Origin: Anopheles merus
Taxonomy: Eukaryota > Arthropoda > Insecta > Diptera > Culicidae
DNA: 64,000 nt
NCBI RefSeq assembly: GCF_017562075.2
Contig: NC_054084.1
Span: forward strand, 21,874,389-21,938,388
Reading direction: 5' to 3'
The notes under the pieces are model-generated. The model was not told where the DNA came from, searched no databases, and saw only the letters and a list, made by a program, of their open reading frames with translations. Position numbers and translations under genes: made by a program. Every line of letters starts with the position of its first letter. Position 1 is the stretch's first letter. Shown one piece after another: positions 1 through 12,900 of the stretch.

Positions 1-699
1 ACTGCTGCCTGGGCTGAAGCGAATATCGCTCGGCAATGCCAACAATATGAGCCGTCCGACGAACAATAATGAATCGGGACCGGGGTCCACCACGCCGGAA
101 GATCCGGTCGAGCTCGGTACACCACCGGACGATGCGTTCCTCGACATGCTGATGAGATGCCAGGTGAGTGTGTGCATTTGGAAATGGAATGAATCTCCCG
201 CACAAGCGCGCTAACGTTACCTCTCTCCCGCCAAAAGGGTTCACGCATTGAGGAGCAACGGTCGGAGCTGCCAACGCCAAATATAACGCTCGATGCGGAG
301 GCGACCGAAGGCCAGGTCGTCGCACCGGCCAGCGTCGCGTCGAACAGTGGCGCAACCGTGCCGGATGAGGATTTCTTTTCGCTTATCATGCGCCTCCAGG
401 GAGGCCGCATGGAAGATCAACGTGCCACCGTTCCGCTGAACAATAATCTGAACCGCAGTGCTAGCAACCCGCAGCAGCAGCAGCAACATAATCATTCCAA
501 CAGTAGCAATGGTAATGGGAACAACAGCCAAAATAATACCAGCACAGCTATAAATAATAACAATAACGGTGGAAATGCGGCGAACAATTCTACTGCCAGC
601 AATAGTAACGTCACCAACGGGAACGCTCAGAACGGTAGCAGCAACAACAGCAGCACCGGCTGCGGTGGTGGTAACAGCGTTGGGAAAAGCTTAAAATGA
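1..699 (+). CDS. pins: Partner of inscuteable (pins/rapsynoid, LGN/AGS3 family), C-terminal end, partial
   Basis: Two terminal exons, 1-163 (5' end outside the window) and 238-699, are joined across a 74-bp intron with donor CAG/GTGAGT and acceptor AAAAG/GGT. The frame starts at base 2 and ends at TGA 697-699, giving 207 visible residues. Two GoLoco motifs are seen. The first starts PDDAFLDMLMRCQ and continues GSRIEEQR after the intron. The second, at 361-435, contains DEDFFSLIMRLQ and GGRMEDQR. In this family GoLoco motifs bind GDP-loaded G-alpha-i/o and act as guanine-nucleotide dissociation inhibitors. Pins links cortical G-alpha to Inscuteable and Mud/NuMA to orient spindles in asymmetric division. 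The N-terminal TPR repeats and any further GoLoco motif must lie upstream of the window. The tail from about 446 to 670 is low-complexity Asn/Ser/Gln/Gly. The closely spaced GoLoco pair and its spelling match LGN/Pins better than single-GoLoco proteins such as Loco. Confidence 0.88.
446..670 (+). repeat. Asn/Gln/Ser-rich low-complexity coding tract of pins
   Basis: CAG/CAA and AAC/AAT/AGC runs encode a disordered tail rich in Asn with Ser, Thr and Gly. It is triplet-biased, and length differences between alleles or species are expected. It lies directly after the last GoLoco motif and reaches almost to the stop codon. Confidence 0.8.
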
Positions 700-3088
700 T
701 TTTACTCGTTCGATCGCTAGTGCTGCCACGCTGCAGTGCCTGTGCGATCGTGAGGGCTAACAGGGGCGGATTCTCTCCGTACGCAGATGAAAGAGGGAGC
801 ATTTTATTTTGATGGTTTATTTGGAACACAAACAATCAGTCCAAATGCTTTATAATGTCCAATTTCCTTTTGGTGTGTGTATAGATGCAAACTTGCAAAG
901 CGGAGAGTCGAGCATGACGTCACACGATTTCATATCATTCAACATCATCAAGCGTGTTAGCACATTTTATCTTGTCTGGTGGACTATTGACTAAATTTTA
1001 ATGAACGCCGTCTATATTTGTACAGTTCTTGGGGCGATGTATTAGTTACATGTTTTGTATCATCCAACATTAAAAAGAAAAGTTCAGTTCTAAGTTCAGC
1101 AAGAATGTACTTTTCCCTACAAATCACATTCGTCACCCCGTCCATTTTGTATGCCTGCAGTTAATCTCGTTTTATGAAATGACAAATTGGTCTAATCGGT
1201 TGAAAATGCCATGATTCTCAAGACAAGCGTTGGTTTTTGAACGATTTTCTAAAAAATAATTTTTGTGGCCAAAAAACTAATTGGAAGAATCATTAAAAAA
1301 AAGGCAGAACGCTGTGAGAAAGCTGTGAAAAGTGTCTAGAATGCGTTAACTTAATGCGCAGTACGCAATCAAAACGTGTTTGACCTTGCAGGATGTTTAT
1401 TGTAAATTTTGGGCTAAATTTAATTTTGCTGTTGCATTGCCCACAGTAAAACACAGTAATGGAACTATTATTTGCTAGCTTTCCAATAGGTTTGATTTAC
1501 TTTTGGGTTCTAAGTGCGGCACGTTCAGCGGGACATCGGATGAATGTCTCTCATTGCTACTTACTTTCTTCCTTCCTGTGTAATGTTTAAGTAAAAAGCG
1601 CTAGAGCAAACCACGTATGCCATTGGTAGAGAATAAGAGTAAACAGAGGTGTAAAATGAGTTTAGTTAAGCAGCAGATCCCTTTTTGCGTCGCAATAATT
1701 TTGAATATCTTAAACAAACAAAACATAGTTTCTTGATGAACTAGCTTCACGGAAGCGAAAAGCAAACGAAAAGAAAACAAAATATTTAAGAGCATTTAAA
1801 TGTTCTAGTATAAAGCTCTCATCGCCCCCCCCCGGTTAGATGCGGCTTACACAACAATACACATCGTGGCACAATGATAACAAATCTTCCAAATCCCTAT
1901 TTTCCTATTGGAATATATAACACGAAACCACAGGGCCAGCCCCCCCATTCGCGCCTGGAAGTGACACTGAACATGCACAGTCCTCCGCCATGTGCTACTT
2001 CCGCTTCCATTTGATGGGTAGAGCTAAATGATATATTATCATTCCGCTAATTCCATTCGAAAGTTAAGAGGGACCGCGGGAAGGACAACTAAGAAGGATT
2101 GATTTGATGAACCTTTGCCAAAATGAATGATGAAAGTTTAGAAAAGAGTGGGTGTGGTTGTGCGTGTGTGCATGCGTAAACTCATATACGGTAGGAACGG
2201 AGGTACAAGAATGGTAAAGAGAAAACAGAGCATTATCAGGTATTAACACATCTCTTAAATAGTAATAATTAGTAACATTGAAAAAATCTAACGTCCCGCC
2301 TAATATGCTCCGAACAGCGCTGCGTATCTAATGATATATACGAACTTTATACACATTACATATACGCGTTTATATACACACACACATATACATCCAGAGA
2401 CACACATACACACACATATATACATACAGAGAGATACACACACACGTACGCACATACCGATCCAATTGCATGTGGGGCTTTGGAGTACAAGATAGTAGAG
2501 CGCTAGAGAAGAGCGGTGCGCCAAAACATTTCGCTGCATTTTTTAAACGATCTGTACAATCGGCCCTTTTGAACGCCATACTTTGTAACTTGATTCCACC
2601 ATACACACTTACTGTTGTTATGTAGAAAGGTTTAAGCGGTGCTTCTCGCGGTGGTCCAAAGGCCGAGGGAGGGCGCAGTTCATATCATTCGAATGTTTGT
2701 GTAATGCGTTTTGTTATTGTTCAGTTTGGGAAAGTATTTCTCAATCAATCGGATGTTGCATTTCTATTTCTCTAGCGGTACGGTTGCGTTTCAACGATCT
2801 GAGTTCATGTACTACTTGATATTTAATCGTTTTTAGACCGCTGGACAGTGTTAAAATGAGACAAATTATACAAAAAAGTGAGTTTAAAAAATAATAGTTA
2901 TAATGGCGCATTCTGGCTGGGAAGAAGGTGAAACAGAATAATATTCTAGCGAACAAATTAATGCTGAAATCTGATATGAAAAGGAATAAATGAAGGCAGC
3001 AGAAGCAACAACCAACCCTCCTTCACTCGAATAAGAAAGTAAAATTTAACATAACTAAACGATAACTAAATCAATCGGACAGATAGAT

Positions 3089-3124
<36 letters not shown>

Positions 3125-3125
3125 G

Positions 3126-3158
<33 letters not shown>

Positions 3159-3230
3159 CATTCCTGCCCTATTTCTATTATGAACGACATTATTACGAGC
3201 TGCTAATGAAATAATGATAATAAATAAAGT
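700..3230 (+). other. Probable pins 3' UTR and downstream flank
   Basis: No coding signal on either strand. The segment follows the pins stop codon and contains CA/TA-rich repeats (about 2370-2450) and a GA microsatellite (about 3093-3158). Two overlapping AATAAA hexamers occur at 3219-3228 and are possible polyadenylation signals; an ATTAAA-like site near 1070 is an earlier option. The transcript end cannot be fixed from sequence alone. Confidence 0.35.
3093..3158. repeat. (GA)n microsatellite
   Basis: About 66 bp of GA dinucleotides with a few AAAG or GGG interruptions. Confidence 0.95.
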
Positions 3231-6200
3231 ATCTACAATTTTCCAAATCCATCAAACAAAATGTGCTCTATTTCTGTAGCTTTCCTTACGTTTTTAATCG
3301 AAAGTTGTGTTTTGAAGAAATATCAGTTAATCTATTAACTTTATTTCTGTCTTATCAATATTTACAAATTTATATAATCTATTTACCTTTATTTTCCTTC
3401 TGTTATTTCTATTTCAGTCCTGTAAAATTGCAGGGTTTCTCTCTGCATTATTTTGGTCGGTAAGATTCTTTCATTACAGTCTTTCTTCGAGTAACTCGTA
3501 GTAAAAGCATTTTTTATTTCATTTTGACAGTTATCTAGTGACATAATAAATTACATTACAGTTAAAAAATGTGAAAGCTCTAAACTGTCAGAATTGACCG
3601 AATTATTTACACAAATTGTATGAAAAAAGTATTTAATTGCTTAAGAGTACTAAATTAATAACAAATATATCTGTTTATCAACCATGTTTTGGCTGAAAAA
3701 CGTGATATTCCACTTACGCAAAATGTCGAGTAACGCAACTGTCTCTGAAATGTATTATTCGCTTAGATCGTAGAAACTGTAATTCATGTTATTTATTTTC
3801 AGCCTGTGTAATTATTGTTTTGCTTAACAGTTCTCTTGGTATAATATTTTTTATTATTATAAATTTTCGCTTAATTTTTGTGTTTTTAGTATTTTAAATT
3901 ATACTGTTTGACCTACTGATTAACATTCATTCGTTCTGTAAATTATGCCAATAGTTTTTTAAGCAAACTTTTTAACGCGTTGATAAATTCAAATATTAAT
4001 AAACTTGATTGTTGCCTGCAACAATAAAGCAACTATAAAACGCATCGAACAATTGGACGATCAAAATCAAACCCTCTCCAAAGTCCCCCTGCGGCAGAGG
4101 TACGCATCTGGGTAAATATTTATTTAAATTATGAATTTATCATCGCACCTTAAAACACCCACCGCATAAATCACTGCCCCGGTTATTTGCATTTTGCTGC
4201 TTGATTTATGCTTCAATTACTTTTCCAATCGGGTCGCTTAAAGCAAACAATAAAATTAAAACTTACGTTCCCTTTCCCTTGATCGTTTTTTTTCTTCTGT
4301 ACGATCGATTCACTTACGTTTCGCCGGGATGGACACGCAGTATTTATTCTTATGCTCTTATGTTACAAACACAGCAAAAGGTGTCCGCAAGATGAATGCA
4401 GATCGCCGCAAGGCAGATGAGTGAAGCGCACTCCACACCGGCGGGCCGGCGGGCCAGCCAGCGAATATCTTTGCATACGAATCGTGCAGCAGCATCCCGC
4501 AGGCAGCGATTCATTCGCTTATCACCTCTCACCGATGTGTGTGTGTGTGTGTGTGTGTGTGCAGCAAAATGGGCAACAGGCGACCAGAATCGATACGTCA
4601 CCTCGAAACGGCGCCTTGCGGGGCTGTACAGTGTACAGCCGTCCATTCTTCAAGCCTTCGGTTGGCGAAAGCGCCCGAATGGATAAAACAATTTACACGT
4701 ATTCGAGTGGTAATATCAATATATTATTGCTAAAACACCTCACACCCACCCACGGCCACGGGGCTTCGGATGGAAGCTACAGGGAGGATCGAGGGGACGA
4801 GAAGGTAAAATAAATAATAAAATCGAAATGAAACGTTTCGTTTTGCTGTGGATCGTGGTTTTCTTCCAAATCGATTCGTATCCTATTGGAAGTGAAGTTT
4901 TTTTTTATTATTATTATTTTGTAATACTTACGCTCGAAGGCACGCTCGAACTTTCAATATTTGCGCAACGCGAGATTGCTCTGAGCGTTCTCCAATCTGT
5001 CCGATGGATTATTTATCCGATTTCAATTTTGCGCTCATAACCTGAGAGTGCTGCGAGCGTGACCGATCTCTGGTTTGGCCGAAGTGCCATGGGAAGTTGA
5101 TTACGTTTCTTTGCATGAAACGTAAAATAATGGAAACAGTATTTAAAATATTTTACATTGTATACTATTACAAAAGTAATAGAATTTATAAGTATACATT
5201 CATTAAACATGATAAGCAATTAATATTAAAAAAATATAATTTTATAACATAGAAAAATAACAGGTAATTTTAAAAGTTGATAAATATGATGAGTTTGATT
5301 AACATCATGCAACTACAAAAGAATTCAAGAATAATGAAAAAGAAAGAAGATAATTCGTGACTTCAACAATGAATGAATCAAATACATGAAATTTAAAATA
5401 AACTGAAAACATGAAAAAAAAACATAAAAAATATACAAGATAGTTCTGATTAATATAAAATCAGGTATAATATGCCAAACATTAAAATATATGAGATGTT
5501 AATCTAAACAAGAGACAGGTCCTGATCGCGAACAATCTGGCACAATGTTTATCAATTAATCGAAATTTGGGAACCAGTTAATGAAAAGATAAAAAACAAT
5601 ATTTAAAACTTATAAATGGATCATGCATCTGAATACTGTCAAGATAGTAATTTAAAATATGGAAAATAAAATAAAATTCAAAATAAACTAATAACTAATT
5701 AAATCATGAAAAAGTTCAAAGCAAACAAAATATGACAAAAAAAAGCACAAGGCAAGAACAAGGTTTGAATTTATAAGATGAATAAAAAAACATGGAAAGT
5801 GGAAAATAGGAGAAAAAGAATATAAAAATGCTTTTTTATATTGAAACAAAGAAAAGGTTCAAAATAAGAAAAATATAATGGAACTTCAAAAGCAAATGAC
5901 AAGAACAAAAATCAAATTAATAAGGTGAAATTATAAATGAAAAAAAGAAATAAAATATATTAACTATATTAACAATGTAAAAAAGAAGAACAAAACAGCT
6001 ATAAGCATAAAACAAGAGTAACAAAACGTTGTTTGGAGAAAATATTCTTCTTAGTACTTTGAGTACATGATGACGATCAAAATCGCTTTTATTCTGCAAA
6101 CTTTATGTGATCTTTCCATCGAATTGCACCTACTCTAGGGGTTTCGTTTGCCCACAACAGAGCCCCCAGAGAGTGCGGAGCTGCATCATCATAAAGCGGG

Positions 6201-9200
6201 CAAAGCATCACCCCATCGTGGCACTTCATTCACACGTTTGATGCACTCCCCCGGGAACCCGCAGCCCACGATGCCCGTGGTTGGTTTGTGAATGAACCAA
6301 AACCAATGCGCCAAACGGTTAAAAAACGGGCAAAATTTACGACGAGCGACGAGTGCGCGCACCCGGTGCAAAGCGATGAGAATTCGATCCAGCGACGGTC
6401 GACCCGCCGGGTGGTAGCGCCTCAACAGGCAAAACGGGCAATCATAAATTTCCCGTTCCCCTTTCCCCGGTTAAATAAGATTACCCTGCTTAGCCCAGCG
6501 TATGCAAATGTGCACTTGGGAAAATTCATTTCCCAGCTCGGAACGGCCGAGCGAGGCCTTACACCTGACAGGGAATTGGTGTTTTCACAGTTCGCAACTG
6601 TGCTGGGACAAATTTATGAGCTGCGGCCGATAAATAACACCTCAATTTTCAATAAACGCTAGCAGGCAACAAATTGTGCACTGATGTATGTTGGGCAAAC
6701 ATTGGCAGGGCCTGCTCCGTGAGTTGTGTCTTGTCGGGTAAGTTATGCAGCGGGGAGATGGCCTTGGTAATAGGCACTTGAGCATGAGCGTAGCAACCAT
6801 TGACATGTGATGAGCTGGTAGAGTTTATTTGTGTAGCCAGTTAACCTTTTGCGACCAGTGTGTGTTTGACCAGGACGAGGAAGATAAGTTGTTTGTGGGA
6901 AAGAACCAAAAACGTGGCCAGGCGGATGTACTAATCCCCCCGCTACCGCTCGACGACGACGGTGACGACGAAGAGAAGCGTTCCGTTCTAACGCCCTCCC
7001 CACACAGCTTGTTGCAGCGTCATGGTGCTGTTTCATTGTCTTAATTTGTAGAATTACGCCTTCACCCGGTTGGACCCGGTTCTCTGCAGCCTGCCAAGGA
7101 AAAGGGCGGACAGCCCAGTAGCCACGGAAGACGTTTGGACACCGTCGAAAATTATCGGCTCGGCGGGTATGAGTTTTATTCTGCGCTGCCACGATCAGCA
7201 CGATTTGGGAGTTTTTTTACGACTAGTAATTCTGATCGAAGCAGGCTACTGGTTGCTACCGAAAAAAAAAGAACGCCACCAACCAACCAACCAAAGTCTT
7301 TCAAAGTCTATAATTTTCTCATTGTGTAATTTCACTTTCCCTCCACAGTTTCTTCCCTTTTTGTGTGTGTATTTGCACCTCCGTTATCCCCTTGCTCTGT
7401 TCAAACGTTGAACATGGCGCAGGGTGGGGAGCGAATTAATTGAATAATCGACATAATAACGATGTGAAACAATGATTGGTTCGTGCTGGTGGACGCCACC
7501 GTCCAATCGATCGTGTTTCGCCCCGCGTTCGTCACGGTGAGTCAGCAACGCACACCGAACAGCAAAGGACCAACGCAACGCACAGATCCGGCAATGGCAT
7601 TGGAATTGGGCATGGACTGTGGATGAAAAGGAAATGCCTGGTGCGTCTTGTCTATGCGGTGGCAGTGCGGCATATGACGCGCAACTCTCTTGACAGGGTC
7701 AGGTCGGTGTCGGACAGCGGGACGGCACCTTGGTAAGACCGGAAGCGCGTCGATAATCGCCTAGCGCCGTGTGCTAGATAAATACTTCCTCAAGAGTGTT
7801 AATGATAGGGCAGGTAGGCCGCACGACTTCCTCGCGGCCAGTCAATCGGTCAATCATTGGCAGTTTAGGGTTTGTTGGGTTCGTCCAAGCCCAAAAAAAA
7901 GGACCAATTCCCACCGACCGGGACATGGTCATATCGAGGGCCTTTTTCCCAGCCCTAATTAGGATCGCTTTTGCGCGCGGGAATGACGATCACCGGAATA
8001 TCGCGATGGAATATTTGTGACACAGAGCTTTGTGAGCGAAATTTCATGGAACTGGCCCCGCGGTTAGAGCGTTGGTGGTACGATTTGTTTCGCTGCTTTG
8101 CTTTTTGTGTTTGCTTTTGGCAGAAAACATTCAAACCTTTCTTCTCAGGATCGGGGCCTACCCCATGGATGCCGGGACACAAGTCCGTGAGATAGGAATG
8201 TCGGCCGGCTGCTGCCGTCGGGCGTTTTCGGGCGAACTATTTTCGGTAGCATCTTTAGGCGCAAGATAAGCATCTACGGAAATGATGTATGGCTTGGTTC
8301 CTGGTTTAGAACCGTCGCTCTTTTTTTGTTGTCGTTGTTTTCACCGTGTGTCGCTACGCTAGCGGACCGGGGCAAAGGGAAGCGATATAAATTAAGAAAT
8401 CGATTTCTACCTGCCCGGGGAAAGGTGGCCACCTTCCCACCCGGCAGCGATCCTGGGCGGCGTTGCTGTTTCACCGATGATGTACGGCCCTCATCCGTGG
8501 GGTGAAACAGAAGCGCTCGCCGTGTCGCACCGACAGTCACACAGACCGATGGCGTGAGAGAAGGATGTTGCCTCTCAACTCGCGGGCGTTCGGGTTAATC
8601 GAGGTTGAAAGATAACGTCCTGTTTTAGAGGGCTTTTTTTGTTGGGACTTTGGGGGAAAAATTCCGTTCCTTCATTTTCGGAAGCTGGTGCTACTGCTGC
8701 TGCTGCTGCTGCAAGCTTAAGGGTGCCGTTTAACCGGTTGTACTATTGAGTTGTTGGTTGGTTCGGCTTTTAGTGAGGGCAAACGACTACAACGACCACG
8801 ATGACAACGTTGCTTGTTCCTGTCCTAGGTCTAGGATTTATGCTTGCCCGGGCGGGTGGTTCTATTTGGTGTTGATAGATTTATGGGTGCTATTGGAACG
8901 CAAACAAACAGGCGTGTTTTTGTCTTTTTTTACTTCTATTCGTAATGTGTATTGTGTGTGTGTTCTGGTTCTGTGGTAAAGGATAAAACGGGCAGCGTTG
9001 AGTCACGTAGGAAACACAGGAATCGTTTAGGTAATAGGTTTTAAATGATGTTATAATTTATTACGAATCATTAGAAATGTTTGGCAAAATGAATACATAA
9101 TAGAGTACAGTTGTGATCTGATAGCTGAAAGACAAACCAAAAATGCATATTTGTTTAAAATCATTTAATAATTTAACCTTTTCCCAGTTTTGTTGATATT

Positions 9201-9757
9201 TTATCTAACATAAATTCTTAAATACAAACATGACAAGATTTGTATTGGTTATATTTCAATTAGACCGTTGTATCCAATTTTAATAAACTGTTATGGTAAT
9301 GTAACCGATATGATTGACAAACTAAGCTGTAACTTTACTTTGATGATTGGCAATCATTCTAGTTGCTGATATAAGCTTGGAATTTTTTAACAAGATCATA
9401 CAAAAGATGCGTGAAATTTGGACAAACTTCAGCAAACGCTGGTTTTATGTTGATGATAGTAAATGTTAGTTTTTACGTTCTGAATAATAATAAAAAAAAT
9501 ATAAAAATGATAGAATAAATAACAAGCCAAAATAATAAAAAAGAAAAAAATAACACTAACAGAACAAAACAAAAAAGGAAATTTGATATTGCAACTATAA
9601 ATAATAAAAATAAATAATAATAAAAATAAAATGGTTCAAAGAATGATTCAAAATGCATATTATTTTTGCATTTTCTTAAATAAATGTATCTGTATATTAT
9701 AAAATGCTGTGCAAAAGAAGAAGAAGAAGAAGATATCATAAAAAGATCACGGATACT
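3231..9757. other. Intergenic DNA, no gene recognised
   Basis: Short open frames only, with no recognisable domain. AT-rich stretches (3260-4060, 5100-6110, 9030-9750) alternate with GC-richer blocks (4380-4800, 6180-8600). The block at about 5220-6080 has a marked excess of A over T on the plus strand. A (TG)n run lies at 4536-4561 and a (GAA)n run at about 9717-9733. Confidence 0.7.
4536..4561. repeat. (TG)n microsatellite
   Basis: Thirteen TG units in a row. They create artefactual Cys-Val repeats in several overlapping open frames. Confidence 0.95.
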
Positions 9758-9967
9758 TTTTCTTCTTCTTTTGGCTCAACAACCGTTGTCAGTCTAGGCC
9801 TGCCTTGCACCCACCAGTGAAGTAGAATTGGCTTTCAGTGACTTATTGGTTACCCATTGCAGGATAGTCAGTCCTACGTATGGGGGAACGGTCTATTCGG
9901 GGCTTGAACCCATGACGAGCATGTTGTTAAGTCGTACAAGTTGACGACTGTACCACCAGACCGGCAC
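9758..9967 (-). mobile_element. tRNA-derived SINE (SINE200-like), copy 1
   Basis: On the minus strand the copy begins GTGCCGGTCTGGTGGTACAG, giving a Pol III A box (TGGTACAGTCG), followed by a B box (GGTTCAAGCC), and it ends in (GAA)n. The plus strand shows the reverse complement, opening with a CTTCTTCTT run and GGCTCAACAACCGTTGTCAG. It is full length (about 210 bp) and carries the 3' half absent from copy 2. The short flanking match ATACT (9753-9757 and 9970-9974) could be part of a target duplication but is weak. The family name is from memory of Anopheles SINE200; the tRNA-type promoter boxes are seen directly. Confidence 0.8.
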
Positions 9968-12900
9968 AAATACTAAATATGGAAAAAAGACGCAAACATA
10001 AAAAAATCATACGCTCCGCTTTTTAACTACAAAGCCCAGTCTCAAGCTAAAGTTTGTTGGAATTGGACAAAAAAGGCATAGCAGGGAAACCGAAAAAAAA
10101 TCCTCATAATTTAAAATATTGTTTGATTGCCATTTTCAGAACTGCTGGCCCAAAAAAAATAGAGTGGACTTATCAATTATAATAGCTGGCTGATAGCTGA
10201 AAACAACATACTTTCTTTATTGGTATGACTACAAACAAATATTGGGAAAAGCTAGCGACAGTTTCATTATTTAAGGTCAATTTTAGACTAATTCAGCGGC
10301 TTTGAAGTCGATACATCAACACTTTGTCTTCCAAGGGACAGTCAAAAAGCAAAAAAAAAAAAAAAAATAGGCATACGATGATCTGATGTAATTTAAAAAG
10401 GGATAAATCTGAAAAAGTTGCAATTGGGCCAAGATTTCAGAACCTTATTTCTGTGTAGTTCACAGTATGTAAAACATTCGGATAAAACTATCTAATTGAC
10501 TATCTAATCGGACTATACGAAGCGTTTTGCTACTTTGTTACTGTATCCATTTCTTTTCAAACCGTGATGCCCTTAAACAAACTACTCCAGCTTGAACGTT
10601 TTAGAATCGATTCTGCATCCAATTATCGTGCAACGCTCGTGGTTTCTTTGATTTGTTTTCCAAAACTCGATCAAATGATTTTCCAAAAGCCGATCGCCTA
10701 CTTCCTACCACCACGCGATCCGTGCAAACCATGCAAACCATCTCAATACCGCATAAGGCTAGAAACGATCACCGTGCATGCCAATGGCGCGCTTCCGGCA
10801 TCGATCGGGCGGTACCAAAATAAGCCAATGCTATCCCTTTGAAATCGTCGTGATCAAAGCGGTGCCGGAGCCGGAGTGAAAATCGCTGCCCGAAAACTAC
10901 CCACCAACTACCCCGTGCTCGGTAGGTCTCGGTGATTTATGAAAGTTTGGGGAAGGAAAAGTGCGGGTTATTAATTTTGCTGTGTCGCCATGCCGGGAGA
11001 GAAAAATGTCTTCCCCGGCCCACGCCCGAAAAGGAAGTAATCAAATTTGTTAAATTTTAAATACTTTCAAACTTACAACTTAATGTGCCCTTCGGTGCGG
11101 GCCCATGGACTCTGGCGTGCACACGTGAGTGTGCGTGAATGCGTGAGTGCTTGTGCGTGCGCGTTGCCGCCGTAAATGGAACGCAACCGGGAACGGTCCC
11201 GGAGTTCGCTGCTGGTATGCCGTATGCCAACGTTAAGACCGGTGTCTGAGATTTTCTGTTTTCCTCCATGTTTCTCTGGATGAAAATCCTTACAGTTGGG
11301 TTGCTTATTTGGAGCTGGTTTTTATTATAAGAGGAAACAAAACAAAAAAAACAAACCATTCAATCCCAATACCAAACACGACGGAACCTTCGGTCGTTCC
11401 CGGAATGCCTTAATTGCGTCAAATCAGGTCGCCATAATTTGTCATAATTTTGAGCTTCCGTTCCGGGCAAACAGCGGCGGGCGGTGTTGTTGCTGAAGGA
11501 TGATATCCTTCCGATTAGGGACCGAACGTTTCGGGCGTGCTGTTAGCGACCGCTTTCCGACAGCCCAAAACGATCATCCAGCAGGGAGCGATCATTCCGG
11601 AGTGCGATCTGCATTTTTTGGTCAGTCCGAGGAGCGGCGAAGGTTTTTAGAATGCAGTTGACCGAACAGGAAGATTTGTTCTAAAGTTGTAGTGTTGTTA
11701 TTTTACGTTTTGTTTTTTCACCTTCACCGGTGTTGATCGGCCATTCCCTTTTCTTTCCGCTCCCACCGCACTGATCGACGGGGCTAGATTTTGGGGTGAA
11801 AAAATTTACGTGAAATTGAATTATTCGGTATTTCGCTAATTGGTCTGGTTTCGCTTTGTTCGGTAGTGATATTTTGGGACCGATTGACCGATGCATGTTC
11901 GTTCGCGGCGGCTGCGCTGATAATCCCGCGCCGTGCCGGGCGTAGGGTTGACCGAAAAGTTGTGGACTACTGTTTGTTTAAGCGACCAAAAATAAATGCT
12001 TTTGTGCGTTTTACGAACACAAAATGGTATGTTAAGCTTTTTAAAATTGAAAAGATCATAACTTGAGTGGAATAGAACCTCCATTTTGGTGATGGTTTCT
12101 TCCATTTTTATTTACTCCCTTGCATAAAGCTTGGTTTTGTTTCTGTTGCCTTATATAAAAGCTAACTTTCGGGGATGCATTTTTTGAGCAATTATGTAAA
12201 TAGTGGAATGCTTTAGAACAAAAGGAAAGAACACAAATAAGTAAAGGATACACAAGTAAAATGGGAATGAAGGAATCGCAAAAACATACACACAAACAAA
12301 AAACAAAAAAACACATACTAAAACAAAGACAAAGAACATGTAACAAATCAACCGCTTAAAACAAAACAAACGCATTTCTGGTGGCAGAAGAAGAAAAGGT
12401 GAAAAAAAAAACAAAAAAAGTAACATAAACGATTTAACAAAAGAAGAACAGAGAAAAGCAACAGAAAACAGATAATAGTGAGCAAAAAAAAAAAAAACAA
12501 AAAAACACAGAGCAGTTTGGTGAAGAATAGCATGAAATAAATAAAGCAAAAAACAGGCCACAGCATCACGAACGAACGCTCCAAATCTCCACCCGAAATC
12601 CGTGTGTAATCTTCATTTGTTTCGCCTGCACACTCGCCTGTGTGTGTTTGTGTTTTTTTTTGTGTATGTTCACTTCTTGCACATTTTCTACTCCCAGTGG
12701 TTCTGCTACAGTGTTCTGCGCAAGTTTTCGCTAGCGATTGTGCAAACGCTTCGTAAGCTTTATCGTTTCTGTAGCTCTTTTTTGCTTGTTTTTCTCTTTC
12801 TTTTTTTCCTTTTTGCTTTTAGTTCGTTTCCCAGTTTGCAATGGTGGCGTAGGTGGCGTGAATATTAACTATAAAAAAACAACCCTCACAGGACGTGATC

